Part shown: positions 41,916 to 49,532 of the stretch, in pieces
Numbering within the stretch: position 1 is the first letter of the stretch
Layout: the number at the start of each line of letters is the position of its first letter
Source of the DNA: Bradyrhizobium sp. SRS-191
GTDB lineage: Bacteria > Pseudomonadota > Alphaproteobacteria > Rhizobiales > Xanthobacteraceae
Direction of reading: 5' to 3'
Assembly: GCF_024586915.1 (NCBI RefSeq)
Contig: NZ_JANBVS010000010.1
Coordinates: forward strand, 186,001-250,000
DNA length: 64,000 bases
Notes under the pieces: model-generated
Told to the model about the DNA's origin: nothing
Databases searched by the model: none
Seen by the model: the letters and a program-made list of their open reading frames with translations, nothing else
Translations under genes and position numbers: made by a program

Positions 41916-43214
41916 CTACGCCTTCTTCAGCACCGACACGAAAAACCCATCCGTCCCCGTGCGGCGGGGGGTCATCAGCCAGCCTTCGGGGGTTTGCAGG
42001 GCGGCCTCGGCGAACGCCTCGGCCTTGTCCCAGAGGACGGTGGCGGTCTGCTCCGGGGGCTGGATGGTGAACGCCTTGTGCCGCTCGACGAACGCCCTCA
42101 CCTGCTCGCCGTTCTCCGGCTGCAGCACCGAGCAGGTGATGTAGGCGATGCGGCCGCCGGGTTTGACCAGGCGGGCGGCGCGGTCGAGCACCTCGGACTG
42201 GTCCTTGAGGCGGATCTCCAGGGCGCCGGGGCGCATGCGCCATTTGGCGTCGGGGTTGCGGCGCCAGGTGCCGGTGCCCGTGCAGGGGGCGTCGATGACG
42301 ACCAGATCGGCCGAGGCGCTGATGTCGGCGAGCGGGTCGGCGTCGCCCTTCGGCGAGCGGATCTCGGCGTTGTGGACGCCGGCGCGGGACAGCCGCTCGT
42401 GGATGGGCGCGAGCTGGCGCTTGTCGGCGTCGGTGGCGATCAGGCGGCCCTTGCCCTGCATCATCGCGGCCAGCGCAAGCGTCTTGCCGCCGGCGCCGGC
42501 GCAGAGGTCGATGACCTGTTCGCCGGGCTTGGCCGCGGTGAACAGCGCCGCGAGCTGCGAGCCCTCGTCCTGGACCTCGACAAAGCCCTTGATGAAATCC
42601 TCCTCGGCATGGACGCCGGGATTGCGCGCGTCGGCGCCGAGCGTAATGCGCAGGCCGATCGGCGACCACGGCGTCGGCACCGCGCCGAGATGCTTCAGCG
42701 AGGCCTGCACCTTCTCGCGCTTGGCTTTCAGCGTGTTGACGCGCAGGTCGAGCGGCGCGCGGCTGGCCATCGCCATGGCCTCCGCGACGCGGTCGTCGCC
42801 GAACACGGCGGCGACATACGGGTCGAGCCAGTCGGGATAGTCGCCGGCGACCGGCGGCGGCGCGCCATCCGTGGTGCGCGAGGCCAGCGCCTTTTCCTCG
42901 GCGGCTGACAGCGGCGGCGGCGCGAAGCGGCTGCCGTCGCACATCGCGGCGATGGTCGGGACATCCAGGCCGCGCTCGAGCTTGAGCATGCCGAGCACCC
43001 GCGCCCGCGCGGTGTCGTCCTGCATCACATAGGCGCTGGAGGCGCGGCGGCGGAGCACGTCCCAGACGAGGCCGGCGATGGCGGCGCGGTCGCCGGAGCC
43101 GGCGAAGCGATGGCTGGTGCCCCAGTCCTTCAAGGCCTTCGCCGCCGGTGCCCTCTGGGACTCGATGGACTCGATGATGTCGATGGCGGCGGACAGCCGG
43201 GCGGCGGGGGTCAT
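41916..43214 (-). CDS. rsmB: RsmB-family 16S rRNA (cytosine-C5) methyltransferase
   Basis: A 432-residue SAM-dependent enzyme of the NOL1/NOP2/Sun family. The SAM-binding motif VIDLCAGAGGKTLALA is followed by DAPCTGTG and ITCSVLQPENGEQV, each carrying one of the two catalytic cysteines. An NusB-like helical N-terminal region (residues about 1-75) precedes the RNA-binding segment DLRVNTLKAKREKVQ. The product ends TDGFFVSVLKKA, as is usual. It is 13 bp downstream of the MAPEG gene on the same strand, and guaA follows after the repeat-filled gap. Assigned to RsmB by organisation; a related 5-methylcytosine specificity cannot be excluded. Confidence 0.92.
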   Translation of the reverse strand: MTPAARLSAAIDIIESIESQRAPAAKALKDWGTSHRFAGSGDRAAIAGLVWDVLRRRASSAYVMQDDTARARVLGMLKLERGLDVPTIAAMCDGSRFAPPPLSAAEEKALASRTTDGAPPPVAGDYPDWLDPYVAAVFGDDRVAEAMAMASRAPLDLRVNTLKAKREKVQASLKHLGAVPTPWSPIGLRITLGADARNPGVHAEEDFIKGFVEVQDEGSQLAALFTAAKPGEQVIDLCAGAGGKTLALAAMMQGKGRLIATDADKRQLAPIHERLSRAGVHNAEIRSPKGDADPLADISASADLVVIDAPCTGTGTWRRNPDAKWRMRPGALEIRLKDQSEVLDRAARLVKPGGRIAYITCSVLQPENGEQVRAFVERHKAFTIQPPEQTATVLWDKAEAFAEAALQTPEGWLMTPRRTGTDGFFVSVLKKA

Positions 43215-43227
43215 CAGGACTTCCGTT

Positions 43228-43560
43228 CTAGATCAGGAGAAGCATCTTCAGGGCGAAATACAGCCACATCGCCAGCAGCACCAGCGCCGAGGCGATCCAG
43301 GCGAGCCCACGCTTGTCTGCCCCGCTGAGAAAGCCGGCATTGACGAAGCGGGCGACGACGAACACCCAGGACAGCAGCACGATCACCAGATCGGCATGGC
43401 GCAGCGGCAGCGCAATCGCGATCAGAGCGTAGAACAAGGTCGGCAGGCCGAATTCGTCGGCGGCGTCCGTGGCTTGGCCGCGCCTCTTATTCCAGAACAG
43501 CAGCGCAAACGTCAGCGCGACCTCGACGAAGACGGGCAGCAGCACCATGGGCAGCGACAT
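43228..43560 (-). CDS. MAPEG family membrane protein
   Basis: A 110-residue integral membrane protein with four hydrophobic segments, opening SLPMVLLPVFVEVALTFALL. The MAPEG-like WVFVVARFVNAGFLSG segment follows in the third segment. Eukaryotic relatives conjugate glutathione to lipid electrophiles; bacterial ones are mostly uncharacterised. ATG 43560 has an AAGGGGG site; the longer frame adds 12 residues. It precedes rsmB closely, so the two are probably co-transcribed. A strong hairpin lies 27 bases upstream of its start codon. Confidence 0.85.
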   Translation of the reverse strand: MSLPMVLLPVFVEVALTFALLFWNKRRGQATDAADEFGLPTLFYALIAIALPLRHADLVIVLLSWVFVVARFVNAGFLSGADKRGLAWIASALVLLAMWLYFALKMLLLI

Positions 43561-43586
43561 CGAAAATCCCCCTTTGGAATGAAGAA

Positions 43587-43607
43587 GGCCCGGCATGATG
43601 CCGGGCC
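43587..43607 (-). terminator. probable intrinsic terminator
   Basis: GGCCCGGCAT and ATGCCGGGCC form a perfect 10-bp inverted repeat with a one-base centre (in practice an 8-bp stem with a five-base loop). Read on the minus strand, a T-rich TTCTTCATT follows. It would end the transcript of the MDR reductase gene that stops at 43713, before the MAPEG/rsmB pair. Confidence 0.6.
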
Positions 43608-43712
43608 CTCATGATGAACCGGTTCCCTCAGGACTCCCGATAAGCCCTCGTGGTTCCCGTGATTTTACCGCCGCGCTGAACTTTCACATCAAGTGTGGCT
43701 CAGGCTTTGGGC

Positions 43713-44735
43713 TCAGGCCTTGTCCGGCCCGACCCGCACCAGCTGCTTGCCGAAATTGGCGCCCTTGAGCAGGCCCATGAACGCCCCCGGCGCGTTCTCC
43801 AGGCCCTCGGTGACATGCTCCTTGTACTTGACCTTGCCGTCGCGGACCCAGGCCGACATGTCCTTGAGGAAGTCGCCATGGCGGGAGGCGAAGTCGGAGA
43901 CGATGAAGCCGCGGATCAGGAGCCGCTTGGTCAGCACGTTGCGCATCAGCGCGCCGGCCCATTTCGGCGCCACCGACTGGGTATCGTTGTAATGCGCGAT
44001 CAGGCCGCAGACGGGCATGCGGGCGAAGGCGTTGAACAGCGGGAACACCGCCTCGAACACGGGGCCGCCGACGTTCTCGAAATAGACGTCGATGCCCTTG
44101 GGGCACGCCTCTTTCAGCTTGGCGGCGAGATCGGGGTCGCGATGGTCGAGGCAGTCGTCGAAGCCGAACTCGGACTTCACGTAGTCGCATTTGTCCTTGC
44201 CGCCGGCGATGCCGATGGCGCGGGCGCCCTTGATCCTGGCGATCTGCCCGACCGCCGAGCCGACGGCACCGGAGGCGGCGGCGACCACGACGGTCTCGCC
44301 TGCCTTCGGCTGGCCGATGTCGAGCAGGCCGGTATAGGCGGTCATGCCGGGCATGCCGAGCACGCCGACGGCGGTCGAGATCGGCGCGAGGCTCGGGTCG
44401 ACCTTAGCGAGGCCCTTGCCGTCGGAGATCGCATGCGTCTGCCAGCCGGCGCGGGCCAGCACGATGTCGCCGGGCTTGAAGCCCGGATTGTTGGAGGCGG
44501 CCACCTCGCACACCGTCCCCGCCTCCATGACGCCGCCGACCGGCACCGGCTGGGCATAGGACGGCCCGTCGCTCATGCGCCCGCGCATATAGGGATCGAG
44601 CGACAGCCAGATCGTGCGCAACAGCACCTCGCCGGCGCCGGGCGTCGGGATGGCGTGCTCCTCGAGGCGGAAATCGCTGGGCTTGGGCTCGCCGACGGGA
44701 CGCGCGGCGAGCACGATGCGCTTGGCTTGAGACAT
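43713..44735 (-). CDS. NADP-dependent oxidoreductase, MDR family (CurA/LTB4 dehydrogenase type)
   Basis: A 340-residue zinc-independent medium-chain reductase. The N-terminal region has the SLDPYMRGRMSDGPSYAQP motif of the leukotriene B4 dehydrogenase/curcumin reductase branch. The Rossmann segment VVVAAASGAVGSAVGQIAR binds NADPH, and YFENVGGPVFEAVFPLFN and the IRGFIVSDF segment are family hallmarks. It probably reduces the double bond of alpha,beta-unsaturated ketones. An AAGAGGAAACACC site precedes ATG 44735; the frame runs on to 45227 through a repeat and guaB. It ends at a hairpin terminator. Confidence 0.94.
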   Translation of the reverse strand: MSQAKRIVLAARPVGEPKPSDFRLEEHAIPTPGAGEVLLRTIWLSLDPYMRGRMSDGPSYAQPVPVGGVMEAGTVCEVAASNNPGFKPGDIVLARAGWQTHAISDGKGLAKVDPSLAPISTAVGVLGMPGMTAYTGLLDIGQPKAGETVVVAAASGAVGSAVGQIARIKGARAIGIAGGKDKCDYVKSEFGFDDCLDHRDPDLAAKLKEACPKGIDVYFENVGGPVFEAVFPLFNAFARMPVCGLIAHYNDTQSVAPKWAGALMRNVLTKRLLIRGFIVSDFASRHGDFLKDMSAWVRDGKVKYKEHVTEGLENAPGAFMGLLKGANFGKQLVRVGPDKA

Positions 44736-44785
44736 GGTGTTTCCTCTTGTTGTTGGTTGTGATGCCTTTATGCACCCACGGGCAC

Positions 44786-44868
44786 CGTCATTGCGAGGAG
44801 CGAAGCGACGAAGCAATCCAGGGCTGCACGCGCCGCCCCTGGATTGCTTCGCTTCGCTCGCAATGACG
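44786..44868. repeat. palindromic intergenic repeat, family B (copy 2)
   Basis: CGTCATTGCGAGGAGCGAAG mirrors CGCTTCGCTCGCAATGACG, with GAAGCAATCCAGGG and CCCTGGATTGCTTC inside. The same plan as 41793-41868. It lies between guaB and the MDR reductase gene, where it could act as a transcript-end hairpin. Confidence 0.85.
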
Positions 44869-44884
44869 GAGAGAGCGGAGGCTG

Positions 44885-46372
44885 TTACGCCCCGCCCGGA
44901 TAGTTCGGGCTCTCCCGCGTAATCGTCACGTCGTGGACGTGGCTTTCGCGCAGGCCGGCGCCGGTGATGCGGACGAACTCGGCCTTGCTGTGGAAGTCTT
45001 CCAGCGTCTTGGCGCCGACATAGCCCATGGCGGCGCGCAGGCCGCCGGCGAGCTGGTGCATGACGTTGCCGACCGGGCCCTTGTACGGCACCTGGCCCTC
45101 GATGCCCTCCGGCACGAGCTTCAGGGTGTCCTTGATGTCCTGCTGGAAGTAGCGGTCGGCCGAGCCGCGGGCCATCGCGCCGACCGAGCCCATGCCGCGA
45201 TAGGCCTTGTAGGAGCGGCCCTGCCAAAGGAACACTTCGCCGGGCGTCTCGTCGGTGCCCGCCAGCAGCGAGCCGACCATGGCGACATCGGCGCCGGCGG
45301 CGAGCGCCTTGGCGAGGTCGCCGGAGAACTTGATGCCGCCGTCGGCGATGACGGGCACGTCGGCCTTCTTGGCCGCTTCCACCGCATCCATGATCGCGGT
45401 GAGCTGCGGCACGCCGACGCCGGCAACGATGCGGGTGGTGCAGATCGAGCCCGGGCCGATGCCGACCTTGACGGCGTCGGCGCCGGCGTCGATCAGCGCC
45501 TGCGCGCCGTCGCGGGTGGCGATGTTGCCGGCGATCACCTGCACCGCATTCGAGATGCGCTTGATGCGGTTGACCGCCTCCAGCACGCGCGAGGAATGGC
45601 CGTGCGCGGTGTCGACCACGACGAGGTCGACGCCGGCCTCGATCAGCTTCTCGGTGCGCTCGAAACCGCCCTCGCCCACAGTCGTTGCCGCGGCGACGCG
45701 GAGGCGCCCCTGCGCGTCCTTGCAGGCCAAGGGATGCGCGACCGCCTTCTCCATGTCCTTGACGGTGATCAGGCCGACGCAGCGGTACTGATCGTCGACG
45801 ACGAGCAGCTTCTCGATGCGGTGCTTGTGCAGGATCTTCTTGGCCTCGTCCTGGCCGACGCCCTCGCGCACGGTGACGAGGTTCTCATGCGTCATCAGCT
45901 CGGAGATCTTCTGCCGCGGATCGGTGGCGAAGCGCACGTCGCGGTTGGTCAGGATGCCGACCAGCTTGCCGGGGATGCCCTTGGCGCCGCCGGTCACCAC
46001 GGGGATGCCGGAGAAGCCGTAATCCTTCATCAGCGCCAGCGCGTCGGCCAGCGTCGCGTCCGGGGAGATCGTCAGCGGGTTCACCACCATGCCGGATTCG
46101 AACTTCTTGACCTGGCGCACCTGGGCGGCCTGGCCCTCGGGATCGAAATTGCGGTGGATCACCCCGACACCGCCGGCCTGCGCCATCGCGATCGCCATGC
46201 GCGCCTCGGTGACGGTATCCATGGCGGAGGCCATGATCGGAATGTTCAGCGCGATCTCGCGCGTCACGCGCGAGCGGATGTCGACCTCGGAGGGCAGCAC
46301 ATCGGAGAGGCCCGGCTTCAAGAGCACGTCGTCGAAGGTGAAGGCTTCGCGAAGTGTCTGCACGGTCGCCAT
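44885..46372 (-). CDS. guaB: inosine-5'-monophosphate dehydrogenase
   Basis: A 495-residue enzyme that oxidises IMP to XMP with NAD, the step before GuaA. The barrel opens FTFDDVLLKPGLSDVLPSEV. Two CBS domains (residues about 95-215) sit in the middle, including SGIPVVTGG and HRIEKLLVVDD. The catalytic cysteine is C311 in GPGSICTTR, and the flap region EGIEGQVPYKG and the C-terminal SHVHDVTITRESPNY complete it. The frame extends to 46786, but ATG 46372 has an AAGGAG site and the family N-terminus. Normal length. Confidence 0.98.
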   Translation of the reverse strand: MATVQTLREAFTFDDVLLKPGLSDVLPSEVDIRSRVTREIALNIPIMASAMDTVTEARMAIAMAQAGGVGVIHRNFDPEGQAAQVRQVKKFESGMVVNPLTISPDATLADALALMKDYGFSGIPVVTGGAKGIPGKLVGILTNRDVRFATDPRQKISELMTHENLVTVREGVGQDEAKKILHKHRIEKLLVVDDQYRCVGLITVKDMEKAVAHPLACKDAQGRLRVAAATTVGEGGFERTEKLIEAGVDLVVVDTAHGHSSRVLEAVNRIKRISNAVQVIAGNIATRDGAQALIDAGADAVKVGIGPGSICTTRIVAGVGVPQLTAIMDAVEAAKKADVPVIADGGIKFSGDLAKALAAGADVAMVGSLLAGTDETPGEVFLWQGRSYKAYRGMGSVGAMARGSADRYFQQDIKDTLKLVPEGIEGQVPYKGPVGNVMHQLAGGLRAAMGYVGAKTLEDFHSKAEFVRITGAGLRESHVHDVTITRESPNYPGGA

Positions 46373-46623
46373 CGTCAACTCCTTGTCTGCGGCCATAACG
46401 GCCGCGATGGGATTTAAGGATGAGCGGCGCCGCCGTCGAGACCATGCCTCGCCGTCGAATCGGAGCCCATCGGTGGGGTTGACGCGGGTCGATAGCATGG
46501 GCCTGTGACGAATCAAAGAGCCGATCCGCCGTCCTCCCGCGATTGCGAAAGACGGCCCGGATCGGCCCTGACGCGCAACAAAAGGTCGCCGGAGCCCCGA
46601 TTTCGGGGCAGAAGTTCCGCAGC

Positions 46624-46872
46624 TCAGCGCCAGGCGCCCGGCGGCGGCCCGTAGCGGCGGATGGCGTCGACCACCTCGCGATGCCGCCGGTCCTCCCGCC
46701 GCATATGGACCGCGACCAGGGCGTGGGCCGAGGGGACCAGCAGCAGCACATGGAAGAACAGGCCGAGCACCAGGCAGACCAGACACAGCAGCAGGTTGAA
46801 GATCGCCGCGAACGGCTGCCCGTTAAGCAAGAGACCCAGCGGCGGCACCACGGCGGCGAGCAGATAGATCAT
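46624..46872 (-). CDS. small membrane protein, YqaE/Pmp3-like
   Basis: An 82-residue protein with two hydrophobic helices (IYLLAAVVPPLGLLLNG and FNLLLCLVCLVLGLFFHVLL) and a charged tail (RREDRRHREVVDAIRRYG). The PPLGLLL turn resembles the YqaE/Pmp3 stress-linked membrane peptides, though with an added C-terminal tail. ATG 46872 has a GGAG site eight bases upstream; the GTG two codons earlier would be too close. It precedes guaB on the same strand by about 250 bp. The function is unknown. Confidence 0.7.
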   Translation of the reverse strand: MIYLLAAVVPPLGLLLNGQPFAAIFNLLLCLVCLVLGLFFHVLLLVPSAHALVAVHMRREDRRHREVVDAIRRYGPPPGAWR

Positions 46873-47003
46873 CGGCACATCTCCATCAGCGACGCGACAG
46901 CGTCACGCTGCATTTGGGGGGCCATGCCAGCAGCGCAATGGCCCTGTTCGTCGCAGGGTGTTAAAGCCGCGCCGCCGGCCTGCCTCCTTCCTCCCAGGAT
47001 TCG

Positions 47004-48488
47004 ATGAACAAGCAACGCGTCATTCCGCTGATCGTCGCCACCGCGCTGTTCATGGAGAACATGGACTCCACGGTGATCGCGACCTCGCTGCCGGCGATCG
47101 CCAAGGATATCGGCACCAGCCCGCTGACGCTGAAGCTCGCGATCACCTCGTATCTGTTGTCGCTCGCGGTGTTCATCCCGGCGAGCGGCTGGACCGCCGA
47201 CCGGTTCGGCGCACGACGGGTATTCTCCAGCGCCGTCGCGGTGTTCATGATCGGCTCGATCGGCTGCGCGCTCGCCAACTCGGTCGAGAACTTCGTGTTC
47301 GCGCGCATCCTGCAAGGCATGGGCGGCGCGATGATGACGCCGGTCGGCCGCCTCGTGCTGCTGCGGTCGGTCGACAAGAGCGCCCTCGTCGGGGCCATGG
47401 CCTGGGTCACGATCCCCGCGCTGATCGGCCCGGTCATCGGGCCGCCGGTCGGCGGCTTCATCACCACCTATTTCTCCTGGCACTGGATCTTCCTGATCAA
47501 CATCCCGATCGGCATCGTCGGCATCATCATGGCGCTGCGCTTCATCGATCCGATCAAGAGCGACAATCCCGAGCCGTTCGATCTCTACGGCATGGTGCTC
47601 GCCGGCATTGGCCTCGCCGGCCTCGCCTTCGGCCTTTCCGTCGCCGGCCTCAACCTGCTGCCGTGGTCGGTGGTCGGCAGCCTGATTGCGATCGGAGCGA
47701 TCTCGATGACGCTCTATGTGCGGCACTCCTGGCGCACCAATTCGCCGGTGCTGGACTTCTCGCTGCTGCGGCTGCCGACGTTGCGGGCCTCGATCGTCGG
47801 CGGCTTCATGTTCCGGCTCGGCATCGGCGCCCTGCCCTTCCTGCTGCCGCTGCTGATGCAGCTCGGCTTCGGCCTGTCGCCGTTCCAGTCCGGCCTCGTC
47901 ACCTTCGGCTCCTCGGCCGGCGCCATGGGCATGAAGGCGCTGGCCGCACGGCTGATCAAGGCCTTCGGCTTCCGCCATCTGATGACGGTCAACGCCGTCG
48001 TCAGCTCGGTCTTCCTTGCCGCCTGCGCGCTGTTCACACCGGCGACGCCGCTGCTCCTGATCGTCATTATCCTGTTCGTCGGCGGCTTCTTCCGCTCGCT
48101 GCAGTTCACCGCGATCAACACGGTGGCCTATGCCGAGGTCGAGACCGCACAGATGAGCCGCGCCACCACGCTGACCAGCGTCAACCAGCAGCTCGCGATA
48201 TCAGCGGGCGTCGCCGTCGGCGCCTTCTCCGTGGAGACGACGATGTGGGCCCATGGCGCGAGCCAGCTCACCGCTTCGTCGTTCGCGCCGGCCTTCATCG
48301 TCGTCGCCATCACCTCGGCGCTGTCGTCGCTCTTCTTCTGGCAGATGCCCGACGATGCCGGCAGCGAGATCTCAGGGCGCAAGGTCGCCGCGATCGCGAG
48401 CCGCAAGGGCGCCGAGAAAGGCGCCGAGAAGGCCGCGACGAAACAGGCCAGCGAAACCACGCATGATGCGCGGGATCAGAAGCTGTGA
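47004..48488 (+). CDS. MFS multidrug exporter, DHA2 (EmrB/QacA) family
   Basis: A 494-residue membrane transporter with 14 predicted helices. The motif ALFMENMDSTVIATSLPAI near the N-terminus is the DHA2 pattern with an acidic residue in helix 1. Motif A reads GWTADRFGARRV, and motif C lies in IPALIGPVIGPPVGGF. The C-terminus is a basic, Lys/Ala-rich tail of about 35 residues (KVAAIASRKGAEKGAEKAAT), unusual but probably cytoplasmic. It likely exports lipophilic drugs using the proton gradient. No TetR or MarR regulator and no EmrA-like adaptor is adjacent. Confidence 0.93.
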   Translation: MNKQRVIPLIVATALFMENMDSTVIATSLPAIAKDIGTSPLTLKLAITSYLLSLAVFIPASGWTADRFGARRVFSSAVAVFMIGSIGCALANSVENFVFARILQGMGGAMMTPVGRLVLLRSVDKSALVGAMAWVTIPALIGPVIGPPVGGFITTYFSWHWIFLINIPIGIVGIIMALRFIDPIKSDNPEPFDLYGMVLAGIGLAGLAFGLSVAGLNLLPWSVVGSLIAIGAISMTLYVRHSWRTNSPVLDFSLLRLPTLRASIVGGFMFRLGIGALPFLLPLLMQLGFGLSPFQSGLVTFGSSAGAMGMKALAARLIKAFGFRHLMTVNAVVSSVFLAACALFTPATPLLLIVIILFVGGFFRSLQFTAINTVAYAEVETAQMSRATTLTSVNQQLAISAGVAVGAFSVETTMWAHGASQLTASSFAPAFIVVAITSALSSLFFWQMPDDAGSEISGRKVAAIASRKGAEKGAEKAATKQASETTHDARDQKL

Positions 48489-48664
48489 CCGCTCGGCTGC
48501 AGAAGAACCTCGGATTGTCTCGACACGCGAGCGAAAAACGTCTCGCGTGTCCGATGGAGACCGACCAAGATTGAGCCTGCGTGGCCTCGCCGCCACAGCT
48601 GCGGGCGACGCTGGTTTGCGCGCGGACGCAGGAACGCTTGGCCGCAAGGTTTCGTTCTGATCGC

Positions 48665-49198
48665 ATGACCGAAGAGCTGGCACCGCATCCGACCCCGAGT
48701 CCGGGCCTCACCCCTGCCCTCGAACGCAACATCCAGGCGCTGGTCGACCGCCGCAAGCGTGAGCAGAGCGAGGCGACCACGCAGCAGAAGGTCGCCGACG
48801 CAATTACCGGCTTCACGGGCTCGATGACCTTCGTCTATCTGCATCTGGCCATGTTCGGCTTCTGGATCATCGCCAATCTGCACCTCATCCCCGGCGTCCC
48901 CGCCTGGGATGAGAGCTTCGTCGTGCTGGCGATGATCGCCTCGGTCGAGGCGATCTTCCTCTCGACCTTCGTGCTGATCTCGCAGAACCGCATGGCCGGC
49001 GAAGCCGACAAGCGCGCCGACCTCGATCTGCAGATCAGCCTGCTCACAGAGCACGAGCTGACGCAGGTGGTGACGCTGCTGAACCAGATGGCGAAACAGA
49101 TGGGCATCGAGCCGGACGCCAAGCCCGAGCTGCGCGACGCATCAAAGGACATCGCGCCGGAGCGCGTGCTCGACAAGATCGAGGAGGCGCAGAGGTGA
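48665..49198 (+). CDS. DUF1003 membrane protein
   Basis: A 177-residue protein of the DUF1003 family. Two membrane helices (GSMTFVYLHLAMFGFWIIAN and SFVVLAMIASVEAIFLSTFV) are joined by the conserved segment NLHLIPGVPAWDESF. QNRMAGEADKRADLDLQISL follows, a known DUF1003 signature. The frame opens at 48581, but ATG 48665 gives the family start. The function is unknown. It lies 176 bp downstream of the MFS gene in the same direction. Confidence 0.88.
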   Translation: MTEELAPHPTPSPGLTPALERNIQALVDRRKREQSEATTQQKVADAITGFTGSMTFVYLHLAMFGFWIIANLHLIPGVPAWDESFVVLAMIASVEAIFLSTFVLISQNRMAGEADKRADLDLQISLLTEHELTQVVTLLNQMAKQMGIEPDAKPELRDASKDIAPERVLDKIEEAQR

Positions 49199-49532
49199 TG
49201 AGGGCGGGCTCACCGAAGCTGAACTTTGATCGCAACGATCACCGCTGCGCAATACAGCGCCCTCTCCCCTTGCGGGAGAGGGCATTTAGGACAGCGCCGC
49301 AAATGCGGTAGGGTGAGGGGTATGCCTCGGCGAGCAGTGACTGCGGACAGATACCCCTCACCCAACCGTATGCGTGGACGCGTGGACGGGCCGTACATGC
49401 CCTCTCCCGCAAGGGGAGAGGGCCCATTCATAGGCACCGCATCAGCTTGCCCATGGCGAGCGGGGTCCAAGATGATCGTTGGTACGGGGTCACACGAGCT
49501 GCGTCGGAGAACCCGGGCTACGCGCTCGCGCA
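49199..49532. other. intergenic region, 334 bp, mostly repeat
   Basis: Between convergent DUF1003 and glycosyltransferase genes. About half is the family A palindromic repeat at 49252-49423. No gene is seen; the repeat could act as a bidirectional transcript-end structure. Confidence 0.5.
49252..49423. repeat. palindromic intergenic repeat, family A (copy 2)
   Basis: Outer arms GCCCTCTCCCCTTGCGGGAGAG and a mirrored copy near 49399-49423 enclose GGTAGGGTGAGGGGTAT and ATACCCCTCACCCAACC. The opening matches the copy at 41543 almost base for base (ATACAGCGCCCTCTCCCCTT). Confidence 0.8.

Noticed and set aside
40560..42908. 782-codon open frame on the plus strand over guaA and rsmB
   Set aside because: It lies antisense to two certain genes with full motif sets, and its composition (His, Asp, Val, Gly rich with long low-complexity runs) is that of a shadow frame in high-GC DNA.
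44933..46417. 494-codon open frame on the plus strand over guaB
   Set aside because: Antisense shadow of guaB; GuaB has all catalytic residues and a ribosome binding site.
46869..47978. 369-codon open frame on the minus strand over the MFS exporter
   Set aside because: Composition dominated by Arg, Asp, Glu and His repeats, typical of shadow frames; the opposite strand encodes a clear 14-helix transporter.
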